Positions 12,101-22,639 of a stretch of 64,000 nt of DNA are shown here, one piece after another. The notes beneath the pieces are model-generated. The model was not told where the DNA came from, did no database searches, and saw nothing but the letters and a program-made list of their open reading frames with translations. The position numbers were made by a program, and so were the translations under genes. Positions within the stretch are counted from its first letter, which is position 1, and every line of letters starts with the position of its first letter. The DNA comes from Phyllostachys edulis (taxonomy: Eukaryota; Streptophyta; Magnoliopsida; Poales; Poaceae). The stretch lies in contig CM070548.1 of the NCBI GenBank assembly GCA_036346405.1, positions 94,334,588 to 94,398,587 of the forward strand, read 5' to 3'.

Positions 12101-15100
12101 TGCACGGGTAGTAGCTACTACGCGATCTGCGCCACCGGAGGCGTCTCTGATTTCGCCGGTGACTTCCACATCGTCCACTTCGCTGTCTGTGGTTGCACCA
12201 ACGGTGCCCTCGCCAAGGAAGAAGGCCGCTGCCCAACGACTGTCTTCTCCACGCGCCCGACTGACGTCGTGCCTTCGTAGGTGCGAGGCATGGCAAGTGT
12301 CAGGACCACCACGACATTGCGCTGCTGCCCCGCACAGCTTGTCCATGCCACCGACGCCTCCTGCAACGTAAGACACGCCAAGGGACCGCAGTCCTCGCTG
12401 CTGTTTATTGGAGCGTTGCAGACCATCTTCCATGCAATGTTCCGCCGGTGCCACAACCTCTCGTCGACATAGGATCTCCTAGGGCTTTAGCCATGGCCAC
12501 CACCACAACTCGAGGACGAGCTGTCGCGAAAGGAGGGTAGTAGTGTCATGTGCAGGGTTACTGTTCACGTGTGTCATACTGTAGTGCCAGGATTAGGAAG
12601 GGATTACCTTCCCGAATAAGAATATCTATTTCCCTAAATAGTTGATTAGTTTCCTTGTGTAGAGATTAGTTAATCGGATAGGTTATCTATTAGTTAGGAA
12701 GGTCATCTATTAGTTAGGAAGGTCATCATTTCGATTGATTTTATCTATAATTGTTAGAAGAGCTCTCTATATAAGGAGGCTTATTGTAATCATTGGTATT
12801 AAGCAAAGAGAATACAACAGTCTAAGTCCCCCCAATCTATAGTTCTCCCTCTCCCCTAGCAGCTGACGCCACCCGGCTATCCTCTATGTTTACCCTTATG
12901 ATCTAAGGATCATAACATTAAGGCTTACACAATTTCTACCTGGCTGAATTTCCTACTAGAGCAATTAATAGACATACAGCTAATATGGCCTCCAACACTA
13001 ATACTATGTGCCACAGACCCAAATGAAACTATCATCCAGTGTGGAAGGGCTACATAAATTCCAAATGCTTGAACCATTCAAACCAGTGATTATTAGATGA
13101 GCTTTGCAATTTTGAAGTGTGTCTAGGATAATTATGACCTGGTCAACTAGTCAAGTGACGCAAACCTGCTCATAAAATAGGGCAATAGACAAAGGGGAGT
13201 TAAAGAGGGGGGAAATCATACAGTTGAAAGCTCAGCACCAAGGCGTTGTTCATTAGCAGCTGCAGCAACCTTTGTTGAGCACAACTCCTTCATTCGTCAA
13301 TAGACAAAATAGAAAAAATTAGGCGATGACAGTAATGTTGTAATCATCAGTATGGAATTTTACCTTTTCCATATAGGATACCCTTTGCTCCAGTTCAGAA
13401 ATCCGTTCTTTGCTTCGCCTCAAGGAACTCGAAGATTCAGAAATCTCTCTTTCAAGCTGAAACCCAAAAGATCAGGTTGATGATTTCTATTCCCCATTTT
13501 TTCTCACATCAAGAATCAAATAAAAAAACTCACCTCTGCAGTCTTTGCTGACATCCTGGCCTCCTCATCCATATTTGCTTTCCTTAACTCAGCAAAGTTA
13601 TTAACTTTTGCTTTCAGTTCCTCGTCAAGCCAGAGATTATGTTTTTCCAGCAGCTCCTTCTCCTGATAAGGAAAGTCAAACTAAATAAGAACCAACAGTT
13701 GCTCAACGTAAACATGTGGACAACGCTCAATCTTAGGACAGCATTGCTAAACCAAAGAGAAAAGGGAGGTGTTGAGATATACAGAACAAATTGTATAGAA
13801 TTCAAATAAGGCTTGGTAGAACTTTGTACAAGAATCTTGCATCTGAACATTACTAAACCTTTTTATATGCATACCTGTGCAATGCGGTTACATGTGGCCT
13901 GACAATGAGTTAACTTAGCTTCAACCTCTTGTATCCTAGCCTCTTTACCAGCACAAGAGTCTGCCAGATTTACCTGAAAAGAAGATAGATTCAGTACATC
14001 AGTTAATTTATGCCACAAAATGCAAAACAGATAATCATCTTTCCAGGATAAAAGGGGCACAAAAATCTCAAATTTGTTTAAATCTAAAGGCTTTAACTCA
14101 CTAGAGTGCATTGAGAACACAATGCTTGCGGCAGCTACTAAAATGGTATAATTGTAAAGTTACAGACATATCCACATCGCAAACCAGAAATAACACAACA
14201 AATAATAACACATCACAGATCACACAAGTTCTTCAAATTATCCATAAAGTACAGTACTGACAATAACACATTAACCAGGCAAGTAGGCAACCATAATCAA
14301 AATTGTCCAACAGACAAACAATAGAAAAATTATTCAAGGAAAAAAGAGTAAGAAAGTAAAGGTCTAAGTCTAACAACAAGGAAGAACTCTTGCATATGCT
14401 CCAGTCCAAGTTGACTCCAACATGTAAGATATGACATATAATTGTATATCCTTGAATCACTTTGGACAATAGGATAGTTCATGAAAAGTTTTAAAAAAAT
14501 GAAGTTATAAGATCAGAACACTAGTACAAAGCAGTAACTTTTAAGTCTGTTAATGTCTTAATGAAACAACATCAAGTCTACATGTCATGAATTCACAATG
14601 ATGCATCGTATCATATTTTTCATTTACTAAGGCATGATACACAGCTCCAACTAAATAATACCTAGAAAACACAAACCATTACGACCAAACACAGATCACT
14701 TTATTAAAAATAAATTAGAGTAGAAGAAAACTTACAATAGAAGTATCCCATCAGTACTTACAAAGATAATCAATGTCATAAATAAAACTAAAATTTGCAC
14801 CTAGCAGACAAATGAAATAATATATGGAGACAGATGGGGGGGCAAAGTTAAAATCGAATTTATCACTCAGAGATACCAATTTGACCTTTGGACAGACATG
14901 CCTGCCAAGGGGATGGCCAGAAGGGTAACTGATCAATAAAGTGAATAACTGTTTAGTTGAACCAACATCTCTCATGATCAATTGGTTGGGAAGCATGACG
15001 TGATGTGACAAAAAAAACAAGAGTTATAACCAGCCTACGCTCAACCAGCTAATAGGAGTAAAAGAAATAATAACTAATAAACAAAAGATGATCCGTCCAT

Positions 15101-16315
15101 TCAAAGAAGTTCTTCCGGCAAAAAAAAATAGTGGCCAAAGCCAGTAAATTTTTAAGCAAAATGAAGAAACCAAACTGTGTGTCTCTTTTGTAAGCTAAAT
15201 TGAATTCTGTTCTAAAGCCCAACAAGCCAGGGGCGGAGCTTCAAGCCGGCCAATATGGGCAGCGGCACATCTCTCTCTCTCTCTCTCTCTCTCTTTGCAT
15301 CTCTACATGGATAGTTGAGAAGCTAGTGCCTAGTAGCTTATACTGCATATTTGGCTAAAAACTACTACTTTTGCCCTCTCTAATTCATCAATTTGTAAGT
15401 TTAAAGCGTAGTTTTCGAATGCTGATGTTCCATCTCTGTAGGTGGCCCCCTCTTGATTTTTTATCAAGCCCTGCCACTGCAACAAGCTACTGAAACCAAC
15501 CTAGAGTTATATATTGATAACAGAAACTCTACAAGCAGCCAGTAATCCTATCGTACAGTGCTACAAGCTACTTGAGTCCCAAAACATCCTATAATCTCTG
15601 CATTCTCTGTACATCAATAATATAGCATTTGCAAGCATTGCCATATTGTGTTGCATCGAGTAAAAACTTGGTCAGGTGATCCTATACTCTCAACTTGCTC
15701 TACATATGGACGGTCAATTTGCAGATTGCTGTATATATTGGTAGAAGTAGAAGTAAGAAGGGATCAGTGGAGCTCACTATCTTATCGTGGTAGCTCTGGA
15801 TGATGCCATCCTTCTCCCTTATCTCTGCATCCCTCTGCTCAATCAGCTGCAGCGACTGACTCTTGGACCTGTGCAACTCCGATATTTCTACTTTCAGCTG
15901 CTCAACCTCGCCATCCTTTGCAATCTGCGCCATGAGTAACACCAAGTGATCAGTGAACCAAGCTAAACCAAACAAACCTATCAGTCGACCCAAAATCTAG
16001 GGTTCGTACGGCTTGGATGCGGAGCTGGTGTATCTCGGCCTGGGAGGTGGCGAGCTCGGCGGCGCGGCGCTCGGAGACGGCGGCGAGCTCGGTGGCCTCG
16101 GACTGGGAGCGATCGACCTCGGCGGAGATGGTGGCGAAGCGCTGCTCGAGGAGGGCGCAGGTCTGCTCGGCCGCGATGGCGGCAGCGTCCGCCTCGGCAC
16201 GGACGGTGTCCACCTGCTGCCGGAGCTCGCGTATGGAGACGTCCGCCCGCTCGGCGATGGCGGCCACGTCGCCGCCGAGGAGCCGGAGCTCCTCGTCGGA
16301 CATGAAGAGCGGCAT
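174..16315 (-). CDS. NUA: NUCLEAR-PORE ANCHOR (TPR/Mlp-type nuclear basket protein), 5' part
   Basis: This encodes the N-terminal 927 residues of the long coiled-coil filament protein of the nuclear-pore basket, which acts in mRNA export and SUMO homeostasis at the inner nuclear face (family knowledge). Exons with GT-AG borders, all in frame: 16010-16315, 15778-15924, 13875-13973, 13534-13662, 13364-13456, 13222-13287, 10259-10348, 10091-10168, 9840-9982, 9406-9514, 9226-9318, 5799-5847, 5528-5631, 5394-5462, 4767-4901, 4569-4673, 4329-4442, 4125-4203, 3925-3968, 3753-3826, 2228-2330, 1947-2081, 1774-1872, 926-967, 798-851, 292-471, 174-215. The start is MPLFMSDEELRLL. The block VPSGVSGTALAASLLRDGWS (exon 10) and the block with LRSERDKAVLEADFARDRL (exon 21) match the Arabidopsis protein, recalled at about 2,100 residues, so the 3' half lies outside the window. 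No internal stops or frameshifts were seen. Weaker exons: the sixth has an AAG acceptor; the twentieth end (AG|GTGG) was chosen by frame and homology. Confidence 0.93.
2431..2604. mobile_element. hAT-type MITE, 174 bp, in a NUA intron
   Basis: The two ends are imperfect inverted repeats: CATAGTTACC with a following ATTCG on the left, and CATAGTTACCGGATTCG read inward from the right. An exact 8-bp target duplication, tctaaaac, lies at 2423-2430 and 2605-2612. The 8-bp duplication and small size fit a non-autonomous hAT element. It carries no coding sequence and sits in the intron between exons 20 and 21. Confidence 0.85.
2711..3125. repeat. GGTAACCGG-rich inverted-repeat element, unclassified
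   Basis: This intronic stretch is full of GGTTACC/GGTAACC and CCGGTTTTT words in both orientations. It begins CCAGGGAAAAAAACCGG, and the reverse complement of its right end begins CCAAGGATCCAAAAACCGG. That suggests an old element with terminal inverted repeats. I could not find a matching target duplication, so superfamily and exact ends are uncertain. It lies between the hAT MITE and the Stowaway element in the same intron. Confidence 0.45.
3165..3424. mobile_element. Stowaway-type (Tc1/mariner) MITE, 260 bp
   Basis: The ends are the inverted repeat CTCCCTCCAGTCACAA, with matching TACATGT and GTTTTGG words inside, and the element is flanked by TA on both sides (3163-3164 and 3425-3426). CTCCCTCC ends with a TA duplication are the hallmark of Stowaway MITEs in grasses. 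The interior is AT-rich and non-coding. It is in the same 1.4-kb NUA intron as the 174-bp hAT MITE. Confidence 0.93.
5031..5314. mobile_element. MITE-like inverted repeat in a NUA intron
   Basis: The left end AGGAGTAACTAGTGTTAACA pairs with AGGAGAGTATCCAGTGTTAA read inward from the right end, giving about 25-bp imperfect terminal inverted repeats. No clean target duplication was found, so the superfamily is not assigned. It lies between exons 14 and 15 and is non-coding. Confidence 0.5.
6301..6718 (-). mobile_element. 3' fragment of a LINE (non-LTR) retrotransposon
   Basis: The plus strand starts with a CAA-rich run followed by AAGCCTTT and ACAAGTTGGGGTAGGCTAG, a block I recognise as the 3' end of a common grass LINE lying on the minus strand. 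The minus-strand translation gives RRGRGRPRVMWGEAVKRDL followed by DWN, typical of the C-terminal tail of the LINE reverse-transcriptase ORF. Only this tail is present, so the copy is a 5'-truncated insertion. The coding part contains a 93-bp tandem duplication, listed separately. It lies in the 3.4-kb intron between exons 11 and 12. Confidence 0.75.
6528..6714. repeat. 93-bp tandem duplication inside the LINE tail
   Basis: The block starting TCTTTAGTTGTATTCCAATC at 6528 recurs at 6621 as TCTTTAGCTGTATTCCAATC, in the same orientation and with few differences. The period of 93 is a multiple of three, so the RGRGRP/DLMDWN-type protein segment is also duplicated in frame. Confidence 0.85.
6874..8391 (-). 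mobile_element. Short non-autonomous LTR retrotransposon (1.5 kb)
   Basis: Two direct LTRs, 6874-7262 and 8023-8391, begin TG and end CA. Next to the 8023 end, the minus strand reads TTGGTATCGGAGCC, a primer-binding site of the initiator-Met tRNA type, so transcription runs on the minus strand. Flanks tttgc and tttac are a target duplication with one mismatch. The internal 760 bp encode no polymerase; a minus-strand frame at 7802-8020 starts MVSEPIVATTMADND and is matched by MVSEP in the related element at 11.4-12.9 kb. It sits in the intron between NUA exons 11 and 12. Confidence 0.88.
10761..11146 (+). repeat. LTR-like remnant in a NUA intron
   Basis: The segment begins TGTTACGGAC and ends GGGAACA. 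Near its right end it has CCATATAAAGGACACAG, a TATA-like LTR promoter, followed by AAGCAATAATCAATCTAG, a pattern common in plant Copia LTRs. No target duplication or partner LTR was found, so it may be a degraded solo LTR. It contains a 43-bp tandem duplication. Confidence 0.5.
10893..10979. repeat. Exact 43-bp tandem duplication
   Basis: Two identical 43-bp units, 10893-10935 and 10937-10979, each run from ACAATAGAGATTGATTCGG to a TTTTAGGTA end and are separated by one A. Identity of the copies points to a recent slippage or duplication inside the LTR-like remnant. Confidence 0.95.
11396..11569 (+). repeat. Partial third LTR copy in tandem with the 5' LTR
   Basis: This 174-bp segment repeats the first part of the adjacent LTR, from TGTCATGG through GGAAAGGTTATATATTAG and GGAAGGTCATCTA, and then the next LTR restarts at 11570. 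Inside the full LTRs, ATCTATTAGTTAGGAAGGTC is itself repeated, which offers a site for unequal crossing-over. The likely origin is LTR-LTR recombination or slippage. Confidence 0.85.
11396..12917 (+). mobile_element. Short non-autonomous LTR retrotransposon with extra partial LTR
   Basis: The full 5' LTR is 11570-11958 and the 3' LTR is 12544-12917; both end GATCATAACA. The primer-binding site TTGGTATCAGAACC follows at 11961, and a purine-rich tract (12525-12543) precedes the 3' LTR. The interior opens with a frame at 11961-12371 starting MVSEPTPRLLLPRRA and encodes no polymerase. It shares MVSEP, the LTR-end palindrome and CTCGAGGACGAGCTGTC with the 6874-8391 element, so both belong to one family. 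Flanks gtaag (11391-11395) and ttaag (12918-12922) are a target duplication with one mismatch. It lies between NUA exons 6 and 7. Confidence 0.88.
15228..15479. mobile_element. hAT-type MITE, 252 bp, in the intron after NUA exon 2
   Basis: The terminal inverted repeats are CAGGGGCGGAGCTTCA on the left and CAGTGGCAGGGCTTGA read inward from the right. A perfect 8-bp target duplication, caacaagc, lies at 15220-15227 and 15480-15487. This end type is a well-known non-autonomous hAT family in grasses. A (CT)n run at 15271-15294 is inside it. Confidence 0.92.
15271..15294. repeat. (CT)12 microsatellite
   Basis: Twelve uninterrupted CT dinucleotides lie inside the 252-bp hAT MITE. It is a potential length polymorphism. 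Confidence 0.97.
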
Positions 16316-16510
16316 CGCCGCGTGCGGACCGGGGGGAGGCCGGGCCCCTAGCCCACCTTGGGTTTCTGGATGGCTCTAGAGGGTTCTAGGGTTTGTCGAG
16401 CGCCGCGGGAAGGGAGGGTGGCGGTGGTGGCGGAGGGAGTCGAATGGAATTGGAGAGTGGAGACGGACGCGACGCCAAACGGCGAAGGGGATGCAGCGAT
16501 ATATGGTAGG
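16316..16510 (-). promoter_or_regulatory. 5' UTR and core promoter of NUA
   Basis: This is the GC-rich stretch directly upstream of the NUA start codon. Read on the minus strand, an ATATAT core at 16499-16504 is the only TATA-like sequence near the start. It would put transcription initiation about 150 bases before the ATG. No upstream exon is needed, because the first ATG begins the family-typical MPLF sequence. Plus-strand open frames across this region look like GC-rich shadows. The promoter call is inference from position and composition. Confidence 0.35.
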
Positions 16511-17488
16511 GAGGCGTGTAAGGAGCCGGGTGGCCTCGGGCCTCGGACTCTATTTCATGGGCCAGTGCAACGTGGCCTAGAAACAGGCTGGGGATTATTG
16601 GGCTTCAGGGGCTTAGTTGGTTTCGGCCTGTTAATTGTAGGGCAACTTAATGTGGACTGGCTTCCAAATGGGAGATATTGCCGCGTTCATCTAAAAAAAC
16701 TAGGGACTGTCTATGCATTAGTGGATTGTTTCGAAGAAATCGGTCGAATTTTCAGACCGTCCAATCTAGATCTGCCGTCCAAGATCTAGGCAAACTGTCC
16801 ACATACAAGACCAACGCCATCCAGCCTCCCCCAAACCCCTGCAGTTTGCCTCCTCCTGAACGCTCGGGTGTGCCGCTGACCGCGCGCAACACCTTGCTCG
16901 AAGAGGCTTCGCGGGCGGCACCACTTGACGGAGACAAGGAAGACGTTGGCCCGGAGAACGAATCTTCAAGCGGATCTAAAGGTCAGAAATTCTACTAATT
17001 TTCTCGGAATTTTTAGTCGGTTGTTGTTTAGCAAGTCCGAAAAAACTAACTTGTAACAAGTTAGGCATTGACTTAGACCTGTGTCAAGATGGAGTTTGAA
17101 GTATTCCTCGATGACAATGAAGATGAGAAGAGTGAAGAGGCAAATTGAGATTGCTGCATTACTGTTAGATTACTGTCATCTCTTCCATTCGATCAAGCTA
17201 GTTTTGTAATTTATGGGAGTTTATGCCACCTACCTACCAACCTACCAAATGCTTCTTGTCAAATATTGGCTGCAATTGTCAAATCAACCATGCTCATATA
17301 TGTGCCGGAACATATTTATTGTCGGTAATTACCTAAGTATCTATGTGTTGCACATATCTAAAATAAACAGTACTAGTTTAATATCTGCAATCACTAAAAT
17401 TAGCAAGGGCAGATGACTGTTGAGCTCAAGTCCAGAAAATAGGCAGTCCCTTTTTTAAAATAAAAGGAGAGGAGAAAATGAGCAGTCA
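16511..17488. other. Intergenic, no gene recognised
   Basis: This lies between the NUA promoter and the first downstream transposon. Open frames at 16358-16789 and 16678-16998 on the plus strand show no recognisable domain, and their amino-acid use looks like GC-rich non-coding DNA. I see no RNA gene or repeat here. Confidence 0.5.
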
Positions 17489-17493
17489 CATAA

Positions 17494-17840
17494 GGCTTGT
17501 TTGGTTAGTGCGCTGATTTCCATGCCTGAAAAAAAATAGTGCCTGAAGGTATCCTGGAAAGTAGATGATTTTTGTCTGGCCAGGCAAACCCGAAAATTAG
17601 TTGTTTGGTTGGAAGTCTATGCTTGAAACTAGTGAATGAAAAATAAACCGTTGGATCGAAGTATGAGCAGCGATCGAAGCGACTGGGAGGCTGGCTCCCA
17701 AGCGCTTCATTTTAACGCTTGTGCTGGCTCCTCACTTTGAAACGCAACAATGCAAGGTTTGCATCCAAACACATTGTCGGCGAGACTCGGGGTGGTCTCC
17801 GGACGAGCAAAAGAATGCTAGTCCTCAAAGCAAACAGGCC
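17494..17840. mobile_element. Small DNA transposon with GGCTTGTTTGG ends
   Basis: The left end GGCTTGTTTGG pairs with GGCCTGTTTGC read inward from the right. Both flanks carry cataa (17489-17493 and 17841-17845), a 5-bp direct repeat. The 347-bp interior is non-coding. The superfamily is not certain: the ends resemble the GGGCCTGTTTG class of grass DNA elements, but the 5-bp duplication is unusual for PIF/Harbinger (3 bp) and for hAT (8 bp). Confidence 0.65.
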
Positions 17841-18079
17841 CATAATGCTCAATGAACACTATTCAAGTCCGTCTCAATCAATGAATAATGTTCAAAGTCC
17901 ATATCAAAGTCAATTGTTTTGAGTTTAGCACCAATTGTTGTGCACTGTGGCAAAGGGGAGAAGAAGTAGAAGTTCTGGCGGCAATCAAGCAAGTGCTCTG
18001 TATATACTGGGATTTGTACACCACCTCTCTTGTGTCGCCAAATCCAGAATGAGAAGGTGGTTCTACAACACGATCAGAT

Positions 18080-19783
18080 TGTACCAGCCTAAATTTGGTC
18101 CAATTTAAAATTTGCATGAATTTCAAAAAAAATTGTAGCATTTTAAGAATTTCCTAAATCCTTGCCTTGATATTTAAAAAGTTAAAATAAATTCCTTGCC
18201 TCAAACTTGGATTTGCAAAAATCTACAAGTTTAATTACATGCAAAACCCTCAGCATTTGAATTCAAAATCAAACCAATTTGGAATTTGCAAAGCAAAACT
18301 TCAAATCTAATTATTTCCCTCTCTCGCCCTTGAAATTTGCATCCATGCCATTGACCCAACTTTGTGTCGTCGCTCCCCCATGTTTTTGGGATTAGTTAAT
18401 ATCCAATTTGTTATGACCTCCTTGTCTAATTGTATGCCATAATCTTTTGTCACCCTAGTTTGGTTTATTTATGTGGTGCTATTGTATTACCAACGTGGGT
18501 TGGTTAGATACGATTAGTTTACTTAGCCATGCTACGAGTCATCATTTCATGTAAGTCACAATTATAAACTTGACTAAGTGACTATGAATCCATTTGATAA
18601 AATTGTGTGTACTATGTGCTATTACTCGTTGATGGCATATGTTGCACTTAACCAACAGGGTGGGAAAAGGTTTTGGACGGGGGCAAGTGGTCTGGTATAC
18701 TTTATGGTGGATCTATGTTGGCGGGAATGATATGTTAGAATTTGGAAGTCTTGCCTCGGTCAGTTAAAGACTTAACCTTGTGTACCATTGAACTGGGCCT
18801 TTCGTACAACCACATGCCTGGTATGGGACGGGCCTAACTTAGTAAGTTATGTAGTCTTGACATTGATTACTCAGGTTATAGGTTAGCTGTGTCGGATTGG
18901 GTGGAGGTATGTACTACCAAGTAGTCGCATCACAGGGCGGTTCGCCGTTTCCCTATCCAATGGTGTGCGTCTGTGGCGGCTAAGCATACCGGGAGTGTCA
19001 ATGTTGAGATGAAGTTTCTAAAAGGTTTTATTATGATCAGCTCCGTACAAGTTGATTGCATCTTGTAGGTAAAGTGTACAACCTCTGCAGAGTGTTAATC
19101 AATCTATTCGAATAAGCGCGTCATGATCATGGACATCTTTCGGAGATTTCACACGAGGGTAGATTTTCATAAAACTTGGGATGGGACACGGTGTGTGAGG
19201 TAACTTATGCGACTATGTGAATAACTTGTTTAGGATATGTGTTTTTGTCAAAACAACTACTAAAATTATTACAGTTATTTGTTTTACTTATGCTTTCAAT
19301 CTATTATTCATATTCAATTGTAAATATCGCATTTCTGCAAAAGAACCACAGAAGCCATTCCTTTGGAATAAGCCTGCATCTATAAATTGCATTCTGTGGT
19401 ATGACTTGCGATGCACGGTGTATACTCATGCTTGCTTTAATAAATCAGCAGAGGCAAAGAATCGCCGATCAACAAGGTCTACTTCAAGGATCGTGGAGAA
19501 CTAGGTCGCGCTACGGTGATTGCTGTGGGCATATGGATGGGCCGCTAAAGTTATTACATTTAGTTCATTGCTGACTTCATTGAGCTATTTGCCCTCTAAA
19601 GCATTAATTGTAAGCTTTGACCTTAAGATCTTTACTCTGATATTTATTGTTATTTGTCTGTTTATTAGCTATCTTTGTATATGGAAATGATATTTCACCG
19701 ATGTTGCCCTTTGTGTGCACTAAGCGTGATCTGGACTAGTCACGGTATACACAGAGGTCGAGTGCATATTTTGGGTCCCGACA
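18080..19783 (+). repeat. Diverged Ty3/gypsy-type LTR (LTR A), isolated
   Basis: The segment starts TGTACCAGCCTAAATTTGG, close to the TGTAACGTCCCAAAATTTGG start of the solo LTR at 55279, and ends GGGTCCCGACA. From about 18380 it runs parallel to 57480-60728, including the GCAGAGTG...CTATTCGAATA motif at 19085-19115. No target duplication is visible and the 5' GC-rich part is missing, so it is a shortened or recombined copy. Confidence 0.7.
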
Positions 19784-20136
19784 ACTTGACTTCTAGTTCT
19801 TTTTCCTGGCATCTTGGGAGTGTACTTTTGCAGCGGTTTGACCAAACACAGAAAGGTGAGTAAGATTAAGACTTAAGTTAAGTGGAGAAAGAATAAGGTA
19901 AACATTAAGACGAAAAGAAGGAATTAAATTTTTACAAGGATGATATACCGGTACTGGTAGGAAAACAAGTTATTAATATTTCACATAACTCAATTATTTA
20001 GTTTACACGAGTTGGGCCACATACTACTTAGAGTATGTAATACAACTTGTCTTACAACTAGAAACCGATGACTAGTAAGGTTACTTTAATTTACACAAGT
20101 CTAACGTATTTTGTCATCTTCAGAGAGTCACTTCAT

Positions 20137-20774
20137 TCTTCACTAGAATATGGATTGCTGGTGGTGTAAATGATCTTCTCCATTGATTCCTCCTCATTTC
20201 CTTCATTCTTGATAGACCCCGGTTCTCCCACCTTCTCTTTTCCCTTGGAGTGAGTGGACGATCCTCGAAATAGATGACGGTAGTTCTATGCTACACCCTT
20301 TGGGTGAGGACGAGAACCTGTTGGTTCTGGTGGATGCTCTTCTATTTGTTGGATCGAAGGTTTAGGACTTTCTTCATAGCCATATTCTGTTCCCAAATCA
20401 AGAATCTCTCGGCAATGTAGTTCCCTCCGCAGTATATGTTCCTCTTGCCTTGACAAATAGAGTTATCGATGCATTGTCTGATACTCATTTAGGATTCTTG
20501 CATAGAGGGTTTCTTGGGAAACAATATGTGTGGTGGCTTCATGTATTCGCATGTCTTCATCTTCCTCAGGTTCAGGCACAAGAGCATTGTGTCCATCGTG
20601 TCCTTCTTGTGGTATGAGTTGGAATTCTGAGTCTTCAAACTCCTCTTCATAGTGTTGGCAGAGGTGTAGAACCGCTAGTCTTGCGGCATCTTGTATGGCA
20701 TCCTTGTCCTTGATACGATATCCTACAAACCGACATTCAACATTAGGTCTGTAGGTTAATGGAATCAGAGTCAC
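20137..20774 (-). pseudogene. Broken retroelement ORF (gag-region-like, unclassified)
   Basis: The minus-strand frame runs from TLIPLTYRPNVECRFVGYR through KDAIQDAARLAVLHLCQHY and an acidic segment (EEEFEDSEFQLIP) to a lysine/glutamate-rich tail ending at about 20137. It is interrupted by TAA at 20463 and by one TAG further on. I recognise the AARLAVLHLCQHY pattern as one frequent in grass unclassified retroelement proteins, but cannot name the family. It lies downstream (minus sense) of the LTR whose primer-binding site is near 24835, so it is probably that element's first ORF, separated from it by the solo LTR 20933-24600. Confidence 0.45.
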
Positions 20775-21221
20775 CCAAGCCTTCCACCAGTAACATCTTC
20801 CAAGGATTTACTGTTCCTCAGTGTGGAATATGGGCAAATTCCATACGGTTGCCCCCATATATTTGTTGCATCCTCCAAAGTCTTGCGGCCCATCCTCTTA
20901 GTTGCACAGGGTTTGAGTAGGTGTTAGGCATCTGTAACATCCCAATTTTCAGGAGTTTGTGAAAATTTCCAAAAATAATAATAATAACCATTTGGTTTGT
21001 TGATTTGCTAGAGCTTAACTTGAGATTTTGGAATTTTGGAAATTAAAAGATATTTAATATGAATTAATCCAACTTCAATTAATTCGAAATTGGTTTATTT
21101 TGAGTCTGTTGGAATTCTCTGGCGTTGAAATCCCCTTTCTCTGTTCGCTCTGTTTTCCCCTCAGCCTAGCTCTTTCTTGTTTAGGCCTCCTTCTCGTTTG
21201 GACCTCTTCCTCAGTCCAGAC

Positions 21222-21975
21222 TAGGGTTGTACATTTTCAATCCGAACCGAACAAACCGAATCAAAATCTAAGAACCGTCTTAGGTCAACTCGGTTTGGCC
21301 GGTATTGATCTGATATTCAAAATTTTGTTTTTTCGGTATTTTGGTTTTTTCGGTAAAAACCGATCGAAAACCGAAAAAAACCGAAAATACCGAACCATGT
21401 TGCAACTGCTCTGCTCAGCTCTGGCTCGGGACGTCGCCATTGCGTGCGCTCGCTCGACCCATCACACTCCTGCATTGCTTTGCGACTTCTTTGCCGTAAA
21501 TCTTTGTTGATGCGCTACTCGGGCGAACACATGCGTGCAGCGGCTGCCTTGTCTAAGTCTTGCAAGACGTGGACCCCACCACCAGTCAGTCCACCATCAC
21601 ATTCAGTCATTCACATGCATGTATGGCGTAGCCGCGTTGGACAGCCAGCATGTAGCCATGCACCATGCACATGCAGTCAGGCATATGAGGCTATGAGCAG
21701 GGAGGAGCGCCCAAGCCCAACTGCAGAGTGCAGACTGCTAAGCTAACTCATTTCTGTTTTTTTGGCTTAATTAGTTAATTTCTTTGCAATGTAAATCGTT
21801 TGTAATTAGCGTCAACTTTGGTAAATATGGTATTTACCGATCTGCATCAAGAAAAAATTGGGATTTACGAAACCGAACCATATTTTTAAAAACACCGTAT
21901 TTACCGAACTAACAATACCGTATTTACCGTATATACCATATTTACCGAACCGAAAATACCGAACGAACACCCCTA
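21222..21975. mobile_element. hAT-type element, 754 bp, nested in LTR B
   Basis: The ends are TAGGGTTGTACATTTTC and, read inward from the right, TAGGGGTGTTCGTTCGG. Subterminal regions are rich in CCGAACC/TACCGAA words. A perfect 8-bp target duplication, gtccagac, lies at 21214-21221 and 21976-21983. The GC-richer middle (21400-21740) encodes no transposase that I recognise, so this is a non-autonomous copy. Confidence 0.92.
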
Positions 21976-22639
21976 GTCCAGACCTCCCTCTCATTTGGAC
22001 CTCCCCCTTTGTCTAAGACCTCCGGGTGGTCCTAGAGCCGGTCACGACCTCCCTTTTGGTTGGACCACCCTCTCGAGTTTTGACTAGCCCACCTATCACC
22101 CTGCTCACCTTCTTCTTCCTCCAGATTCGTCCTCTTGGCCTTAAAAGTCTTCAGCATTAAATCTTGGTTGTGTAAGTATTAAATGTTGTAAACCTGCGAT
22201 ACCTATTCCCCTCTTGTCTCCTCCCTACCCCGCCCCCATCTCCTCCTTCACCTACCCTTGAACGCGTGCGCCTCTGAGTCTCTCAGCTACTCTCCCCGTC
22301 TTCCCTGGCTATGAAAGCCTGAGCATCCCTCTTTCATCTCCTTTATCCTCACCCAACTTTCTTGCTCTCGCCCAGTTTCACCGTACTTGAAGTTTCGCCA
22401 CCGTCCGCTGGAGCCTGCGTTGTCGCCTCCCCGTCGCCAAGGAGTCCGCTGGAGCCTGCACCGTCTTCAACCACCTCGCTGCCGAAGGATTCACTGGAGT
22501 GCTCACGTCGTCTTCGACTGCCGCCCACCATCCTCTCTTCCCCCATTTTTCCGTCAGTCTCTCTCTCGGCCCTGGTGAGTTTCTCCGTGCCTTGTTCTCT
22601 TCCTTTCTTCGTACGACCACGTTGAGTAGTCGTATCCTT

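Noticed and set aside
11951..12472. 167-codon minus-strand frame in an NUA intron
   Set aside because: It is antisense to the leader region of the short LTR retrotransposon; the plus-strand MVSEP frame matches the related element, the minus-strand frame has no counterpart.
16013..16379. Plus-strand frames of 112 and 120 codons
   Set aside because: They are shadows of NUA exon 1 on the opposite strand.
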